DNA from: Botryosphaeria dothidea
Taxonomy: Eukaryota; Ascomycota; Dothideomycetes; Botryosphaeriales; Botryosphaeriaceae
DNA length: 64,000 bases
Reading direction: 5' to 3'
Assembly: GCA_011503125.2 (NCBI GenBank)
Contig: WWBZ02000082.1
Coordinates: 1,364,001-1,428,000 of the forward strand
The notes beneath the pieces are model-generated. The model saw nothing but the letters and a program-made list of their open reading frames with translations. It did no database searches and was not told the DNA's origin. A program made the translations under genes and the position numbers. Below, in pieces: positions 1 to 11,300 of this stretch (position 1 is the stretch's first letter; every line of letters begins with the position of its first letter).

Positions 1-337
1 ACCTTCTGGATAAGTGTATAGGTGGTCTGCGTCGTGGAAATGATATTATTGAATCCGCCGCTGATGGCCTGCGAGGACGTGTCAGTGATTGCTCGACTGA
101 AAGATTTGAAGTGTCTCGTACCCCGAAGCTAAAGCCAGCACCGCCACCGCCACCACCGATGTATCCACCCTTACCACCCTGACTGCCATCGGAGGAGCAG
201 GTAGTCTTCAGGTCGGTCAACTCGCTGCTCAAGCCATTGAGAGAGGCGATAATTTGGGCAGCATCGGGGTTGGCGATAGACGGCACTGCCAGAAAGGCAA
301 GAGCTGCAGTAAAAGCGGCACGAATGTTGTAAAGCAT
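1..337 (-). CDS. Small secreted protein, HsbA-like, 3' end outside window
   Basis: Read on the minus strand from the ATG at 337-335. The first residues form a clear signal peptide (MLYNIRAAFTAALAFLAVPSIA), followed by an amphipathic stretch (DAAQIIASLNGLSSELTDLK) and a Gly-rich linker. A 53-bp GT-AG intron fits at 121-69 and restores the frame into AISGGFNNIISTTQTT, which runs off the window edge. The DAAxII...LxxLxxxLxxL pattern resembles the hydrophobic surface-binding protein A (HsbA/galactomannoprotein) family of secreted fungal proteins, but the Gly linker is atypical and the C-terminus is missing. Secretion is well supported; the family call is tentative. Confidence 0.55.
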   Translation of the reverse strand, partial: MLYNIRAAFTAALAFLAVPSIANPDAAQIIASLNGLSSELTDLKTTCSSDGSQGGKGGYIGGGGGGAGFSFGVRDTSNLSVEQSLTRPRRPSAADSIISFPRRRPPIHLSRR

Positions 338-3300
338 GTCGTTGCTTCGCAGATGGCAATGAGAGGACTGAGATAGAAGCGAGTGATTTGCCAATTGGAG
401 AATGTGAAGAGAAGTGCTTGAGAGACACTGAACAAGTAGAAGGATTATGGAGTTCCTTTTTATAATACTTCCAAATGCTCTCAGAAACTTGCAATCTATT
501 TTAGTGTCGTATTTTCCTACCCCTGTATGCTTAAATGCCTGCTTCTACTGACAGCTGAAGACGAGGACGGTGCAGTGATCCGGCCGACCTGAACCGGTAG
601 TAAGTTAGATTAAATTGCGATCTGGTATACCTAATGCGGAGATGTAGCTCGGTTCAATCTGAGGGCCATTGAAGGCGAGGGTTCCCGTCGCGGTCGATTA
701 CGATGGTGCCTAATGCATGATCAGTCTGCATACTCTGTTGGGGAATGCCATGTGCAAGTGTTGTGATTGGAATGCATCCTACCCAAGGCTGCGTGGCGAT
801 TTCTATTAGTAACTCTTTCCTTTCCGAGTTAAATTCTCTGGGAGTATCCTTTGCTGTGGAATCCCCACAGGCTAAGGTTGCGGCGGAGACGCTCTTCCCA
901 TGCAGGTGGAAAATTGTATTGACCGAAATTGGTCCATACGAAAAGAAAGAACCAAGACGTCCAGTGCTTGGGATCGCTATCCAGAGTACCCAATAGAGCA
1001 GACGAAGAGTAGCTTAGAGCAGTGCATTTACAGTTTCGTGAAAGCTTGGTCTCTAAGGTTGTGCGTCCGGTCGAACCAAGCGTTCCCATTTCGGGCAGAA
1101 ACGTACTCGGTTCAGGAAGTGCCCTGCCCAGAAGAGAGTATAACCAGAATAGGCGCTACCGGATGCCGGATTACGCCGGCGGAAAAGCCCATGAACGTGC
1201 CCGTAGGGCGCTGCCCTGGCTAACGGGGCATTAGCGCAGAACCTTAATTCTCTTGTCGGAGCATCTCATCGTTAGGTTGACTTGAGCTCGACGCCTGCTC
1301 AGGTACTAAGGGGAACCATCGTTGGTAGCAAGCCGAGAAGGAATTCAAGAACATCATTTGCTCTTTATTCACAATGTTCCTCCACAAAGAAGCAAACTCG
1401 TCTTGACAGTCCTCGTAATCGTTGCGAGTACGATCTGGCGAGCACGAGAAGAGTCTATATTCGCGTAAATAGTGCTAGAAAAAACTTCAATTGCCTCCGT
1501 ACGGAGAGATTTTCAGCTGGATGCGGTTGTGAGCCTTCACTCATGCCCTATCCTTTGGCTTGAAGTCAGTGTTGCGCGGAAATTACCAGCATCTCGTGAC
1601 GTGCTCTGTTGTCCCGCCGTGCTTCTCGAAGCGACTTACGACTCGCACCGCGAATACGGAAGAAGTATATCGAGAACAGGAGAAATCACATCATCTTGAT
1701 TGCGAGTTGCTCTGTCTTTTCCGCTCGCTCCCGTGCGGGCCGTCGGGTTAGCCAAAGCTCAACTCGTGCTCGGCGACGTTTTGTATCAGGTAGATGAACC
1801 ATTGCGGAGATACCATAGCACAGGCTATATGAAGAAGGGCAAGGCAATGGCTGCTGCGAGTTGTCGAATCGACGTTAATACTGAGTTTGGGTTGTGAAAT
1901 GCTGTTCCCCGCACTCCAACTGCTTGACAATCGTCAGCAGTCAGCGGGAAAGTTGCCGTGCCGGTTATAAAAATATCACGAAGCCAAGCGGAGAAACAAA
2001 CCATCAAGACATGACTCTATCACATGATGTGAGTGATTTTCCCCAGGCACGCGTGCGGAGAAGGCATCAACACGCAGTTCGCTGACTCCGCCAAGATGAA
2101 TCATGGTACACTACACATGCCTGCTCGGGCGGCACACTCCCGTCCGCCTCCCGCGGTTCGGCGTTTCTGATTAATGGACTCATATGCACGTCACGAAGTG
2201 GGGGCTGTTGAGCCGCTTAGTACTGTGTGCCTAACGCGGGTAACTCTTGTTGTGTGTTTGAATTTGGGAAGATGGCAAGAGAAGCTCTCGAAGGCAATCA
2301 AACTGAATGACGTTGGGGTTGACTACGAGATGAGTATTATGCACGAATGAGGCAAGCTACGAGCTTTTGAGTCCTAGTGGAGAATTTCCTTTTTGATTTA
2401 TGCTCTCCGATTGCTGGCTTTAGGTGCGTTTAAAAAGACCTCGCGAACAGTGCAACAAGGCGTACAGGACAAAGAGTTGATAATCAAGTGAATCGATAGC
2501 TACATGGAAGACACCGCTGGATATCTGTTGTGTGAAATAGATAAACAATACGTCTGCCTGACAGCCTCCCAAAATGACACGGCAGCGAGAATAGACAAAA
2601 AAGCCTGAACCAAGGAGATCCTGCCTACGCATGCTGCAGCTCACCCTCCAGAGGACCAGCGCTTTCAACTAGACTGAAAAGTGTATTTTCTGGATGCGTG
2701 ATGGAGAGAAGATGGTGTTTCAACAGCCGTTGACTTCATGGGTCCTCGTCGTAAGAGCCGCGCGTTCACGACACGGCTCCCAGTTTCCGATTGATTGGAT
2801 ATGCGAGTCAACTGCCTAAGTCGGGTGTGATGAGACCATGCCACGTACGGTGGAAGTCTATTTCGACTTCATTGGCTTTATCGATTTGCTGCAAGCTGTA
2901 AAAGCCGAGCGGAAGTCGCAATCCCATCAGGAAGGTTGATGTTTCAGAGGGGACCACCCACCTACCCCTTTGGGCAAGATGGTGAGCATGAGTCCCAACC
3001 ACGCTCTATGCGAAACACCAAACGACCTGCGTGACCAGCGGCATGGGTGATCAAGACAACCGCAGAAGCTGTAGTTCAGCGCTATTGTGGTCAACGAAGT
3101 TTCGGCTGCCGAAAAGTCGCGTCTGCCTCAACAACTCCAACCAGTGCTAGGAACATGACTTCGACCGCGCCTTTGAGTTAGTGCAGATGCGTCGAGGATG
3201 ATCGTGTTGATCGCAACATGGCCATCGGATCAGCTAGTAGACGGAGCAAGCGACAGAGATCTGGCGAGTCGACTGTTTGACAATGAAGCAAACGGTGTCG

Positions 3301-3975
3301 CAGTGCTATGCACAATGCTCCTGGAAACGCACTACTCCCACAGGTGAGCTGAATTCCATCCGACATGAGGACTTACTTACCCCACTCGTGTGGCGCTAGG
3401 AACGAAGACGCTGGCGTCTGCTTCCGTATGTGCGGCAGGATCGTCGGGCACGACAGCCGTGGGCGAGGGAAAGCACACAGACGGCGGCTCGGGCCCCGCA
3501 CGGCTCAAGCTGGACGGTTCGCGACGCTTCCACTCCTCCCTCTCCACCGACGCAATTGCACCACATCGCAGCTTGCCAATGTCCCGCATGCTGATGTCGG
3601 TGCAGTGCAAGACTGCGAGAGACCTCTCAGGCCCCTTTCACTCACTGACTGCTCTCATCCTTGCCCGCAGCGCCGAATCCTTCCCTGCTCATGACGAAAA
3701 AGCAGACATCACAGCCCGGACGCTCACCCGCCCCTGCTCCTTCTAGAACCTCCCATTCCCCCGTCCTGCTACTTCTCGCCCTCCTCGCAGCCCTCTTATC
3801 AATCGCCCTGTGCCTCCCAGCCGAAAGCCCCTCGCCTGCTCCGTCCGTCCAGCAACACATGCAGCGCATCCTCTTCAACGCTGCCGCTCCGCTCAAGAAC
3901 GTGCCTTTCATCCCTCCACTCGCACAGCGCATCCGCCCGCAGCAGACCACCTCAGCTTGCCACTCCACATCGGCC
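338..3975. other. Gene-poor stretch, nothing recognised
   Basis: About 3.6 kb with only short, unrelated open frames on both strands. None has a recognisable motif, signal peptide or plausible intron model. A GC-rich patch around 1150-1230 stands out by base composition but encodes nothing recognisable. From about 3400 the sequence becomes C/T-rich on the plus strand, as expected for the promoter and leader of the gene at 3976. Confidence 0.5.
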
Positions 3976-4359
3976 ATGGCGTCGACCAACGGGAACAATC
4001 GTCAGCCCAATGTCGCCGACAGTGTCGATAGCGATACCTTCCACCCGCGCGACCCAAACTCGGCGTCCGACTCGCAAGACCCGAGCAATAACCAGGGCCC
4101 GCTACCCCTGCCCGCGCCCGGGGACGCTGAGGCGATAAAGTTGGACATGAGCAAGGGCGATGGCGTCAAGCTCGATGCAATGGGCCCGCTGGTCGTCAAC
4201 CAAGACGGATCGCTCAGCCGCATCGCAAACTGGAACAAGATGGCAGAGATCGAGCAGAAGAACACGCTGAGAATCATCGGGAAGCGGAACAAGGACCGGC
4301 TGGCGGCGCTGAGGGCAGAAAATGGGGCGGGCGATGGCCAGCCTGCTGAACAGAAATAG
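3976..4359 (+). CDS. Short conserved fungal protein with GPLVVNxDGxLSRIxNW motif
   Basis: The preferred start at 3976 (MASTNGNN) gives 127 residues. The first 60 residues are Asn/Ser/Asp/Pro-rich and probably disordered. The C-terminal part has the block MGPLVVNQDGSLSRIANW followed by a charged helix (KMAEIEQKNTLRIIGKRNKDRLAALR). I know this block from small fungal proteins of unknown function; I cannot name a biochemical role. The frame stays open upstream to an ATG at 3661 (232 residues), which would add a hydrophobic segment (LLLLALLAALLSIALCL). That could mean a membrane-anchored isoform, but the region has the C/T-rich look of a leader, so the shorter form is preferred. Confidence 0.65.
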   Translation: MASTNGNNRQPNVADSVDSDTFHPRDPNSASDSQDPSNNQGPLPLPAPGDAEAIKLDMSKGDGVKLDAMGPLVVNQDGSLSRIANWNKMAEIEQKNTLRIIGKRNKDRLAALRAENGAGDGQPAEQK

Positions 4360-5032
4360 GCATGAAGTTTTGGGAAGGAATTGGCGGAAACGACTCTCAC
4401 GGGTCTAGACGGCTGAGGTTAGGTTTCTTCTGAGGGCTGAAAGTGGATCGCCATGACTACTGGGGAGCTTTCACGCATCACCGGAGGAATTCGTTTGGGT
4501 TAATTCCAGGCGGAGAGTTTTAGACGGGTGGCACCGTCGTAGCTCGTAGCTTCAGAAAAACATTGAGTCAGAATAATAACCTGTCTGTCCAACCACAAGT
4601 GTGGACGGTACCAATGAGGCTATCCGAAGGGACCCTGGTCGAGTCCGCATGGCTAACACTGCTATAATTAAAGCACCATCCTATTCGAGGACTAGCGCTG
4701 CGGTCAGTCCTTGGACTGCGGCCGCCGCCGAGCAGCAGATTGCGTCATAGGCAGCAGTCCGTCTCACGGGATATGCATCTCATCCTGCTCTGCCACGAAC
4801 TGTTCGCTGGGTTTTTCTCTCATGTGCATGAACCCTGGGCCCAACCGGAATGCCCACTCACTCGTTCCAGCCCCTCTGTATATGATGCGTTTCTTCCCCG
4901 TCAGCTTCTTCCTCATTGCCTCTCCCAAACTCTAGTTGCAGCAAGCTTTCCTTCCTCCAACAGACGCACTACCTGGTCGTCTTTTCGGTTGTCGATCATC
5001 CCGCACTACAAACTCCTCCCCCACAAGCCATC
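4360..5032. other. Intergenic spacer
   Basis: 3' flank of the gene at 3976 and promoter/leader of the gene at 5033. The last 100 bases before 5033 are C/T-rich. No motif-bearing open frame was seen. Confidence 0.4.
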
Positions 5033-5433
5033 ATGTGCTTCAGGACTGTCGTAAGTTCCCAGCCTCGCCACGACTGCCGCCCTCCTCTCGCATTTCTTCC
5101 TACACCACCGCTCTTCTCTACACTCTCTTGCTCACAACGCTCCCACAGTACGCACCCTACGAGGAACCCGCACCACGCGTGGGCAACCACACAGCGCACT
5201 ACCGGCCCGTGTCGCGCCACAGCCACACCTCGTACCGACGCAGCGGCAGCGTCGCGCGCCTGCCGCCCGCGCGCCGCTCGCACGACTACTACTACCGGTC
5301 GAGCGCGTCCTCGCTCCCCGTCACCGAGCGGCGTTACGTCGAGTATCACGAGCCTGCGCGGCAGAGCTGGGTTGTCGAGCGCCAGCCGAGTCCGGTGACG
5401 GTGAGGAGGGAGAAGGTGGTTTACAGGGGATGA
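5033..5433 (+). CDS. Small Arg/Tyr-rich basic protein, two exons
   Basis: A very short first exon (5033-5050, MCFRTV) is followed by a 98-bp intron (5051-5148, GTAAGT donor, CCCACAG acceptor with a pyrimidine-rich tail) and exon 2 (5149-5433). The spliced product is 100 residues, basic, and rich in Arg, Tyr, Ser and His (SHDYYYRSS, TERRYVEYHEP, VRREKVVYRG). There is no signal peptide or membrane segment and I recognise no domain. The strong consensus splice sites and clean open frame support a real gene. The low complexity suggests an unstructured protein. Confidence 0.6.
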
Positions 5434-6168
5434 TGGAGGTCATGCAGCTCAACTGGGATAAGAGTTGGTGTTCGGAAGACTCGCGGTACGATCAACGGAC
5501 GAATTAGCTTGGCGTTTCCAATGAGGCTCGGGCTTTATGAGTATATAACACGCCTGTAATACAGATTAATGTTTTCTCCCTAAGTATCCACCGTTTCTCA
5601 TCATGGAAATTGTTTGAATCCTTCACTTGATCGAGGAGAAAGAGCCTGGGAGCGGGTTTCGCGGCCTTGTGAACTTGGCAGGAGATGCCGGAAATAAGTA
5701 AACGTCCCGAACACGACAGCCTGCGCAACACATTCCTGTTCTCGACCGAAAGCCAAGAACTCGCGAGTAATCTGCCGCTGCACGCAATGTCGGCCGACAT
5801 CGGTTTTTCCGAATTCCACGACGTGCTCCGGATACAATAACGCCCCTTAGCTCCGCGTTTCGAACATTCCAACGCTTCACGAAGCCCTGAAAGCCATCGA
5901 GATGGAAATGCTCCAATCACACCAAGACGAAGCGTGATAGAGTCCGGGGAACCGAGGTGCACGTGCGATTGGGCCAACCGCGTAAGGGAAACCCCGCACT
6001 GAACCCTGCGCTGCTTGCCTTATCTGGTTAGGGGAAGATGGAGCTGTTGTCCCTTGGAATTGTCCCTTAACCGCCCATCAACGGCCTACTTCGCAGCTCT
6101 CGTCCGGAGCTGTCTCTCTCTCAATCACTCCCCTCTCCTTGAGCCAGATACCATCCTCTCTGGCCACA
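5434..6168. other. Intergenic spacer
   Basis: 3' flank of the small basic protein gene and promoter of the dehydrogenase gene. A C/T-rich leader lies at about 6095-6165. Open frames on the minus strand at 5504-5977 have no recognisable motif. Confidence 0.4.
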
Positions 6169-7336
6169 ATGCCGCTCCGTAGCGAATGGCGCCTTCAGCG
6201 CGAAGGTAACCAGCTTCTTAATGACATCATATTGGAGATGTAGATTTCACCGCTCACATTTGCTTCTCTGCTACCCAGGCCTCACAATTGACACGCTCGG
6301 CCGTCTCTTCAAGAATACAGCCCTCAATCCCGTCCTCACGCTCCCTCTCCTCCTTCTCGCCCGCTATACCACAAAAGGCCAGGATGTCGCCTCCTTCCAC
6401 CCCAGCGCTCTGCGGCACCTCAAGACCCTCCTCTACCTCGGCCTCGCCGACCGAATAAGCAGCTGGCTCGACCGCGCCGTCGCCAACAACTGGACCAACG
6501 ACACCTACGACTGGAGCAACAAAGAGCTCGTCGTCGTAACCGGCGGCAGCGACGGCATCGGCAAGGAGATCGTCCAGCTCTTCTCCTCCCTCTCCATCCG
6601 CGTCGCCATCCTCGACATCCAACCGCCCACCTACCCGCTCGCCGCCACCGCCGCCCACTTCCCCTGCGACCTCTCCGCGCCCGCGTCCATCGACGCCGCC
6701 CTCGCCGCCGTGCGCGCCCACTTCCCGACCGCCCCCACCGTCCTCATCAACAACGCCGGCGTCTGCTTCGGCCAGCCGCTCCTCTCCACCCCGCCGCACC
6801 TCATCCGCAAGACCTTCGCCATCAACACCCTCGCCCACTACCACCTCGCGCAGGCGCTGCTCCCCTCCATGATCGCCGCCGACCACGGCACCGTCGTCAC
6901 CGTCGCCAGCCAGGCCGCCTACGTCGCCGCGCCGTACCTCGCCGACTACGCGCCCAGCAAGGCCGCCGCGCTCGCCTTCCACGAGGCCCTCGCCGCCGAG
7001 CTGGCCACCGTCTACGGCGCCCCCCGCGTGCGCACCATCGCCGTGTGCCAGAACTACACGCGCACGCGGCTGTTCGAGGGCTTCAAGCAGGGCGACGGCT
7101 TCGTCAACTACACGCTCGAGCCGGAGACGGTGGCCGAGGAGGTGGTGCGGGCCGTGTTGCGGGGGAGGAGCGATCTGATCGTCCTGCCGGGCGCTGGGTG
7201 GTGGATTAGCGCGAAGGTAAGGGGGTGGCCGTTGTGGATGCAGGTGGGGTTGCGGAAGAGGTGCGTGGAGTTGATGAAGGGGTGGAGGGGGAGGGTTGTG
7301 GAGCAGAAGAGGGAGGAGGAGGGGAAGGGGGAGTGA
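6169..7336 (+). CDS. Short-chain dehydrogenase/reductase, membrane-associated type
   Basis: Exon 1 is 6169-6205, a 73-bp intron spans 6206-6278, and exon 2 is 6279-7336. The product is 364 residues. It carries all classical SDR landmarks in order: the NAD(P)-binding TGGSDGIGKEI, the acidic residue of ILDIQPP after beta-strand 2, NNAG, the Asn of FAINTLAHY, Ser in VASQAAYV, and the catalytic YAPSK. An N-terminal extension of about 100 residues with a hydrophobic segment (NPVLTLPLLLLARY) and a C-terminal hydrophobic/basic tail fit the membrane-bound retinol dehydrogenase-like (SDR16C/RDH10) class seen in fungi. The substrate cannot be read from the sequence. An alternative start downstream would lose exon 1. 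GC at third positions is very high, unlike the HET genes that follow. Confidence 0.88.
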
Positions 7337-8301
7337 TGTGGAGTTTTGGCAGGCGGGCGGGGGGATGAATATATATATATATTGCCATTGCTTACGTGCT
7401 CACTTGTACGTATGTAGCTACTTGAGAATTCGTGTAGATCGATTTGATATGATACCATGTAAGATAACAACATTGACTAGGAGACCAGAAACTCCTCTAC
7501 AACCCTAGAGAGTTGATAGACCTTCTGATTTGCTCAATTAGCTTGTAACATACCCTACTTTGGTGATCGGTTGCGTGCCCAGTCGCCGACATCTGGCCGA
7601 ACAATCCTGCTTCTTTCTCGTACATGTGAACATCACCATGCCACGCATTTTGTCTTTTTTTCAAACGGGTTCAATACCCCGAGCCAAGTAGAACCACTGG
7701 TATCAGATGGTGAGCCGACCATTGCTCCACTCAGTACTTTACGTAGGAGTGCGCGGGATTGGTGCTCATCCAATGAGGGAGACTCTTGTTGAAAGATATG
7801 TGGGTAGCCTGATGAAGCTTGCTCCTCGGCGTGCGGACTCGTATCTACTTCTACTATCATTTTTGAAGTCGTCCCACAATACTGGTCAATAGCAATGAAA
7901 GCGGATAAACTTTTTAAGCGGCCGTCAACATTTCCTCGGGACAGTGAGCACACTTTAGTATCTGGACGGATGCTTCTAATGAGGAATGGAGATCCGAAAG
8001 CAAGTGGCTGTCACGCCCAAAGGACATTGGAGGCGTGTTGTTATCAAGTAAGCTACTGCGAGACAGGTGCATGACGCATTTGTAAGGAGTGTTGAAGGAT
8101 CACAAGCGGAGGCATCGGGATAAGAGACTCAATTGTAATTTATCAGGTCTTGTCAAAAGAGGAGTTTCGGTCCCAACTGGAGTGGATTTCTGTCCCAAGG
8201 AATCATGCTGGGTGGAAACAGCGTTTAGCATCTCTGGTAATATTTCATTCAGATGCATGTATGTTCGTACCACAACCGAAATGCTAGTGACTGTCGGTTC
8301 C
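7337..8301. other. Convergent 3' spacer
   Basis: Lies between the 3' ends of the dehydrogenase (plus) and the STAND gene (minus). It contains a short TA repeat at about 7370-7382 and no supported gene. Confidence 0.4.
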
Positions 8302-11300
8302 CTACAGGACGTCCAACACCTCGTCCCTCTTCCAGAAGTTTTCCCACTCAGTGTCCCGTCTCCCCTGCATCATCTTTAACCAGTCAACAAATTTGGTTGA
8401 TGTATCGCCAATCTCGATGGAGCCTTCTTTTACTCCTTTCCGTCCTGCGGGCGGCTGCTTGATGTAGCAATGGTTTTTTCCGCAAAAATTTTTCCAGCCT
8501 CTCGAGCCATCTCCAGTGTTCCAGCCCAGCCGCTTATTGTAGCACGCCTGGCATAGATCGCAATCGATGCAAACGATGCACGTATACATGCACACCTTGC
8601 TAATATCCGAGACTGGGAGGTTGCATCCGGCACATAGGATTGAATTTTCCTCTATGGGTCAGCTATCCCGGCTTGTGGCATGCAAACATGATTGGGGCTT
8701 ACCCGCATCGAGATCCCAAATCTCACTACCTTGTTCTTCGCCTTTATCTGGAGACTCCGCAATTCCTTCCCCTGTTCCGCTGGCTGCATGCTTGGGCTTG
8801 AAAGCGGGATCCAGATAGTAGAATTGACAGGCCAATGCAATCCGTGCATCTTGCCCCATACCAGGTATGCATGCTATTACCTTCGCCATAAACCTGATTG
8901 TTGAAGAGTCATTCCAACCTTGGTTGTCTGTCAAGGCATCGATGCAGGCTGTGAATGACTTCTTCAAAATGGATTCGAATTCTCTGATGTCGAATTTACG
9001 TACCATAAGGGCAGTTGCGACAGCAGTGTGGGAGACATCGGCATTGAAATCCTCGAACACGGTGGGACCGGGATATGCCAGAGACTTGATCTGGCATATC
9101 ATCTCCATCTTGTCGGATGGATTAGGGGACGATCGGAAATCTTCCATGATCATATCAGCGAGGCTCTCTAAAATAAGCCTCTCTGCTTTCATCTGCAGCA
9201 TGTCTTGAAGAGGCTTTTTGGCTTTTTTCTCGATCATTAACCACCCGATAAAGGTAAGTGGCCAAGGTCTGCCTGAGGAGTCCGCTACGGTCCCACGAGA
9301 CTTGGTCCATCTTGGCTATGGCTTCTTCATAAAGTTTGAGATGAACTTCCTGCCGATCATATCCTAATGCCGTAGCCGCGTTTTGGAATTCGCTTTTGTT
9401 GAAGCTCTCAGTGTTCGAGCTCAGCCAGTATGTCCACTCCTCAGGGGTCATATCCTGGACAAGCTTGACCATTTCGTCGTAGACATCCTTTGATTCCAGT
9501 GATTCGGTGATCTTATTCAGGACTTTGTTGTCTATTGACCCGTCGGAAATGAATTTGCGCGCCTTATTGGCGAAGTTCAATACTTCTGTGATTGAGTCTG
9601 TCAGAGCCGTTGCATGGGCAACATATTGGTATGCCGATCCGACTTTTGCTCGAATTTCGTCGTTTTCATCCTGTTCCAATGTCGGCAGCATTTCTTTCAA
9701 TTCTTCAACCACATGCCTCGTTTCTTCCCTCATCCGCTCTTCTTCCGAGGGGCTTTGGGAAAATTCCAGGGCAGATTTCAGCAAAGCGATGCGTGACCCC
9801 AATTTCTCATTGGCTGTACTGAATTCACCTGTTGCCTCGACGGCTTTCTGGAAGAGCTTGAAACCGGCTTGCCTGTGCCTGTAGTTCATCATGACATATC
9901 CGATACCTCTGAAGACACTGCTACCAGACAGGAATCTCGTGTTGGAGAACTTCAGAAGTATGAGTGATCCTTTCTTCAGATGTCACATCCTCGAAATCAT
10001 CAAATTGGAACTCGTCGTCTTCGATCTATAGCGAGTCAGTCATCAGTCCCGGATGTGATAGCTTATTATTACCATCTCGAAAGAATCTCTGGCAGCTACA
10101 AACGAAGCTGTAGCATCCCGCCCTCCAGGTGCATGAAAAAAAACCAACTAGTTACGTGTCCTGCGGCAAAGTTTATGATAAGCTGAAATCGGTCATTCTT
10201 AAGGGAGTGAAGCCAAGCCAACTCTTCGTTTGAGAGTCCAGAACAACGAAGCCCACAATCCGCCCAGACATTGACGACATCTGGAGTGTGCCGTATACGA
10301 TGCACCACCGACCATGCTGATTCCTCTTCGATTTTTTTCAACGCAGTGTGGGGGTTTTTTACAACCTTTAAGAGGCTTCTGATTACGGCGACCACATCTT
10401 CCTTCTCCAGGACCTCCGGATCAATCTCCAGGAAGTGTGACATCCAGAAATCGCATGCGTACTCGGTCAAGTGGACGAACGACTTCTTCTGTATTTCGAG
10501 AACTTCAGATTCCAGCGTCAAGATGTTCGTCATGTCCCGGAAGATGGTGAAATGGGAGATGGAAGGTGAGCTCCAAAATGACGTTTCGTTGTTCTTGCCT
10601 TCTCGTAAAAAGCTACGGAAGCCTTTTTCCTGGAAGAGCAGGTGACAGTTGACAGAAGACTCAGAATCATCCTGCGCTTTGCGACCTTCGGCTTCGTCGT
10701 TGTGACTGTCACCTTGCTCATTATCTTCGGTTCCAGTGTAATCAAGCTGGAAAATCCTGTATCAAATCAGAAGAGGATTCATTGTTAAGCAGAAGGCAAT
10801 AGACTAACCCGGCACATTTTCCTTCAAGTTCATTCTCAATGTCGAAAGTGGTATCGAGAGGATCTCCTACAATATATGATGTTTCACCTAGCGTAAGTGG
10901 TTTGTTGCAGTGCGCCAGCCAAGCAAGAAGTCTCTGTAATGCTGCAAGTTCTGACTCTGACCGGCCCTTCTGGCATTCTGCAAGGATATCCCGGTAGCTC
11001 TGGGACAAGGACGTCGGCAGTTCACGCAAACGCTTCAGGATCCCGGCTTCATGCACGCAAGTACTTGCACGTCTCAAAGCGTGCTCAATATAAAGAAGAT
11101 CTACTAAGGAGTCATTTTGAGATTTTTCACGCTAGGTTTAACTCACCGTTTGCTTTATGCTTCAGAATTGCTGCCATTTCACCACGAGTATTTGGGGATA
11201 CTCGGACTTTGTACCAAGACTCGATCCGATACTTGATTGTCGAATCGATATCTTGATCAAATTTGTCCATGCTCAGCGACGAATTCCATTTCTGTAGTCG

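Noticed and set aside
640..690. tRNA-like string (gatgtagctcggttcaatc)
   Set aside because: A- and B-box-like text is adjacent without the arms needed for a cloverleaf.
1130..1230. GC-rich patch as a transposon remnant
   Set aside because: No terminal repeats, target duplication or transposase-like text could be seen.
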